A stretch of 15,673 bases of DNA, from the NCBI GenBank assembly GCA_023453125.1, contig JAEXUB010000159.1, positions 1 through 15,673 on the forward strand, given 5' to 3'. How positions within the stretch are numbered: position 1 is the stretch's first letter; each line of letters opens with the position of its first letter. Below are positions 14,386 to 15,673 of the stretch, piece after piece. Below the pieces are notes generated by a model, which was given only the letters and a program-made list of their open reading frames with translations, was not told the origin of the DNA and did no database searches. A program made the translations under genes and the position numbers. Origin of the DNA: Bacteroidota bacterium (GTDB lineage: Bacteria; Bacteroidota; Ignavibacteria; Ignavibacteriales; Melioribacteraceae).

Positions 14386-15673
14386 ATGAGAAAACAATCA
14401 ACCATACTTTTTGTTCTTTTTCTTTTTCTTATTTCTTCCGCCTCATTAACGGCACAGAAGAAAAAAGAACTTAAAATACCCTATGAAAAATATAAGCTTG
14501 CCAACGGCTTAACGGTTATTCTGCATCAGGATAAATCCGATCCGATGGTTGCGGTAAATGTGCTCTACCACGTTGGGAGCGCCCGCGAAGCAAAGGGTAA
14601 AACCGGCTTTGCGCATTTGTTCGAACATCTGATGTTTAACGAAACCCAGTTCACAGGCCCCGGCGAATTCGATAATATCCTTTCGAATATCGGCGCTGAA
14701 AATAATGCCTCTACAGGGAACGACCTTACAAATTATTACGAACTCCTCCCCAAGAACGGACTTGAGACAGCTCTCTGGCTCGAATCAAACAGAATGGGAT
14801 GGCTTCTGGGAAAACTTACACAGAAATCATTCGCGGTTCAGCAGCACGTAGTACAGAATGAAAAACGCCAGTCGAATGATAACGTTCCATACGGCAACGC
14901 AAGCTATGCAATGGATAAGTTAATGTATCCCGACGGACATCCGTACAGCTGGCAGGTTATCGGCTCTATGGAAGACCTCAGGAACGCATCCCTTCAGGAT
15001 GTTGTAGATTTCCATTCCAAATGGTATTCTCCGGGAAATGCGACTCTGGTTGTTGCGGGAGATTTTGACAAAGCTAAAACAAAACAGCTTATTGAAAAAT
15101 ATTTCTCCGAGATTAAATCCTTCGGCGATATTCCCAAATTGCCGGTACAGACTGTTGCATTGAAAGAATCCAAAAGAGCATATTACGAAGACAACTTCGG
15201 CAATGCTCCTGATTTATCAATGTCTTTCCCTACCGTACAGCAGTACCATAAAGATGCTTATGCATTAAGCTTTTTAGGACAGCTTCTGGGGGGCAGCAAG
15301 AAGAGTCCTCTTTACAAAGTTGTTGTTGAAGATAAGAAACTCGCCCCGTCTGTTTCTTCATACAACGGAAGTCAGGAGATTGCAGGTTCATTTGAAATTA
15401 ATGCGCGCGCATTCCCGAATAAACGCCTTGCAGACCTTGAAGAAGCATTTAAGGAAGCATTAAAGAAATTCGAGAAGGAAGGATTCACGGATAAAGACCT
15501 TCAGAGACTTAAAACCGGAATTGAAGTCCAGTTCTATGGTTCAATCCAGAGCGTTCTCGGCAAGGCAATGCGCCTTTCACGCTATCAGGTATTTGCCGGC
15601 AACCCCGATTTCCTCGCCCAGGATCTGAACAATATGCTCTCTGTTACAAAAGAAGATATCTGGAGAGTATATA
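14386..15673 (+). CDS. Second secreted M16 metallopeptidase, paralogue of the preceding gene, 3'-truncated
   Basis: The frame is open from ATG 14386 to the window edge: 429 codons plus one base, with no stop. The ribosome binding site GGAGGG and the first codons (ATGAGAAA) are the same as in the preceding gene. It has a signal peptide (1-23, LFVLFLFLISSASLTA), the zinc motif H77-L-F-E80-H81 and E159 at exactly the same residue numbers, and the protein aligns to its neighbour with few or no gaps and clearly more than half identical residues by eye. Differences cluster at residues about 88-120: the first copy has QTAGGTLNGSTNTDG where this has SNIGAENNASTGNDL, a region next to the active site, which suggests different peptide preference (inference). 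It is presumably a full two-half M16 enzyme outside the window. No separate promoter is apparent in the 26 nt after the terminator. Confidence 0.92.
   Translation, partial: MRKQSTILFVLFLFLISSASLTAQKKKELKIPYEKYKLANGLTVILHQDKSDPMVAVNVLYHVGSAREAKGKTGFAHLFEHLMFNETQFTGPGEFDNILSNIGAENNASTGNDLTNYYELLPKNGLETALWLESNRMGWLLGKLTQKSFAVQQHVVQNEKRQSNDNVPYGNASYAMDKLMYPDGHPYSWQVIGSMEDLRNASLQDVVDFHSKWYSPGNATLVVAGDFDKAKTKQLIEKYFSEIKSFGDIPKLPVQTVALKESKRAYYEDNFGNAPDLSMSFPTVQQYHKDAYALSFLGQLLGGSKKSPLYKVVVEDKKLAPSVSSYNGSQEIAGSFEINARAFPNKRLADLEEAFKEALKKFEKEGFTDKDLQRLKTGIEVQFYGSIQSVLGKAMRLSRYQVFAGNPDFLAQDLNNMLSVTKEDIWRVY

Noticed and set aside
14119..14397. Minus-strand open frame across the end of the first M16 gene and the terminator
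   Set aside because: Runs through a terminator hairpin and over two conserved plus-strand genes; no support as a gene.
1..15673. Mobile elements, tRNA or CRISPR
   Set aside because: No transposase, integrase, tRNA cloverleaf, regular spaced repeats or terminal inverted repeats were seen; codon style looks uniform across the window.

Overview
The window (about 42-44% G+C by eye) looks like a chromosomal segment from a free-living, probably anaerobic or facultative member of the Bacteroidota/Ignavibacteriota (FCB) group. This is an inference from gene content and protein style: secreted M16 peptidases, a Tat-exported sulfatase with an oxygen-independent maturase, a DUF4838 glycan-active protein and a MOSC-MogA fusion. 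Clear Shine-Dalgarno sequences (GGAGG or G-runs 3-5 nt before the start) favour an Ignavibacteria-like lineage over classical Bacteroidia, which mostly lack them. No tRNA, rRNA, CRISPR array or insertion sequence was seen.

Region 1 (1-4314, + strand) is about molybdenum cofactor (Moco). It opens with the C-terminal part of a protein carrying two sulfite-oxidase-fold molybdopterin-binding repeats, closed by a terminator. A tight operon follows: moeA, a compact moaA, moaC and a MOSC-MogA fusion gene. Together they cover the first step of pterin synthesis (MoaA, MoaC), adenylylation (MogA part), molybdate insertion (MoeA) and possibly sulfur handling (MOSC). The molybdopterin synthase genes moaD and moaE are not in the window.

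Region 2 (4337-10238, - strand) is a convergent block in the order sua5/tsaC, sulfatase, anaerobic sulfatase-maturating enzyme (anSME), DUF4838 protein. Gaps are 18 nt, a 4-nt overlap and 17 nt, so the last three and probably all four are co-transcribed. The sulfatase has a Tat signal and a CAPSR active site. The overlapping maturase would convert its Cys85 to formylglycine before export. The DUF4838 protein, secreted by a Sec signal, is probably the carbohydrate-active partner. This reads as a small sulfated-glycan module without visible SusC/SusD transporters.

Region 3 (10239-11182, + strand) holds an inositol-monophosphatase-family gene, best matched to HisN-type histidinol-phosphatase, divergent from sua5 and closed by a strong terminator.

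Region 4 (11183-15673, + strand) starts with a roughly 300-nt AT-rich non-coding stretch containing a GC-rich hairpin island. Two tandem paralogous M16 metallopeptidases follow, both with signal peptides. The first is complete and the second runs off the right edge. An apparent terminator sits between them with almost no room for a new promoter, which suggests that the second gene depends on read-through.

Most genes belong to recognisable families. The less ordinary points are the shortened MoaA, the MOSC-MogA fusion, a perfect inverted repeat bracketing the predicted moeA promoter, the hairpin between the two M16 genes and the unexplained hairpin upstream of the first. I did not find a clearly undescribed system.
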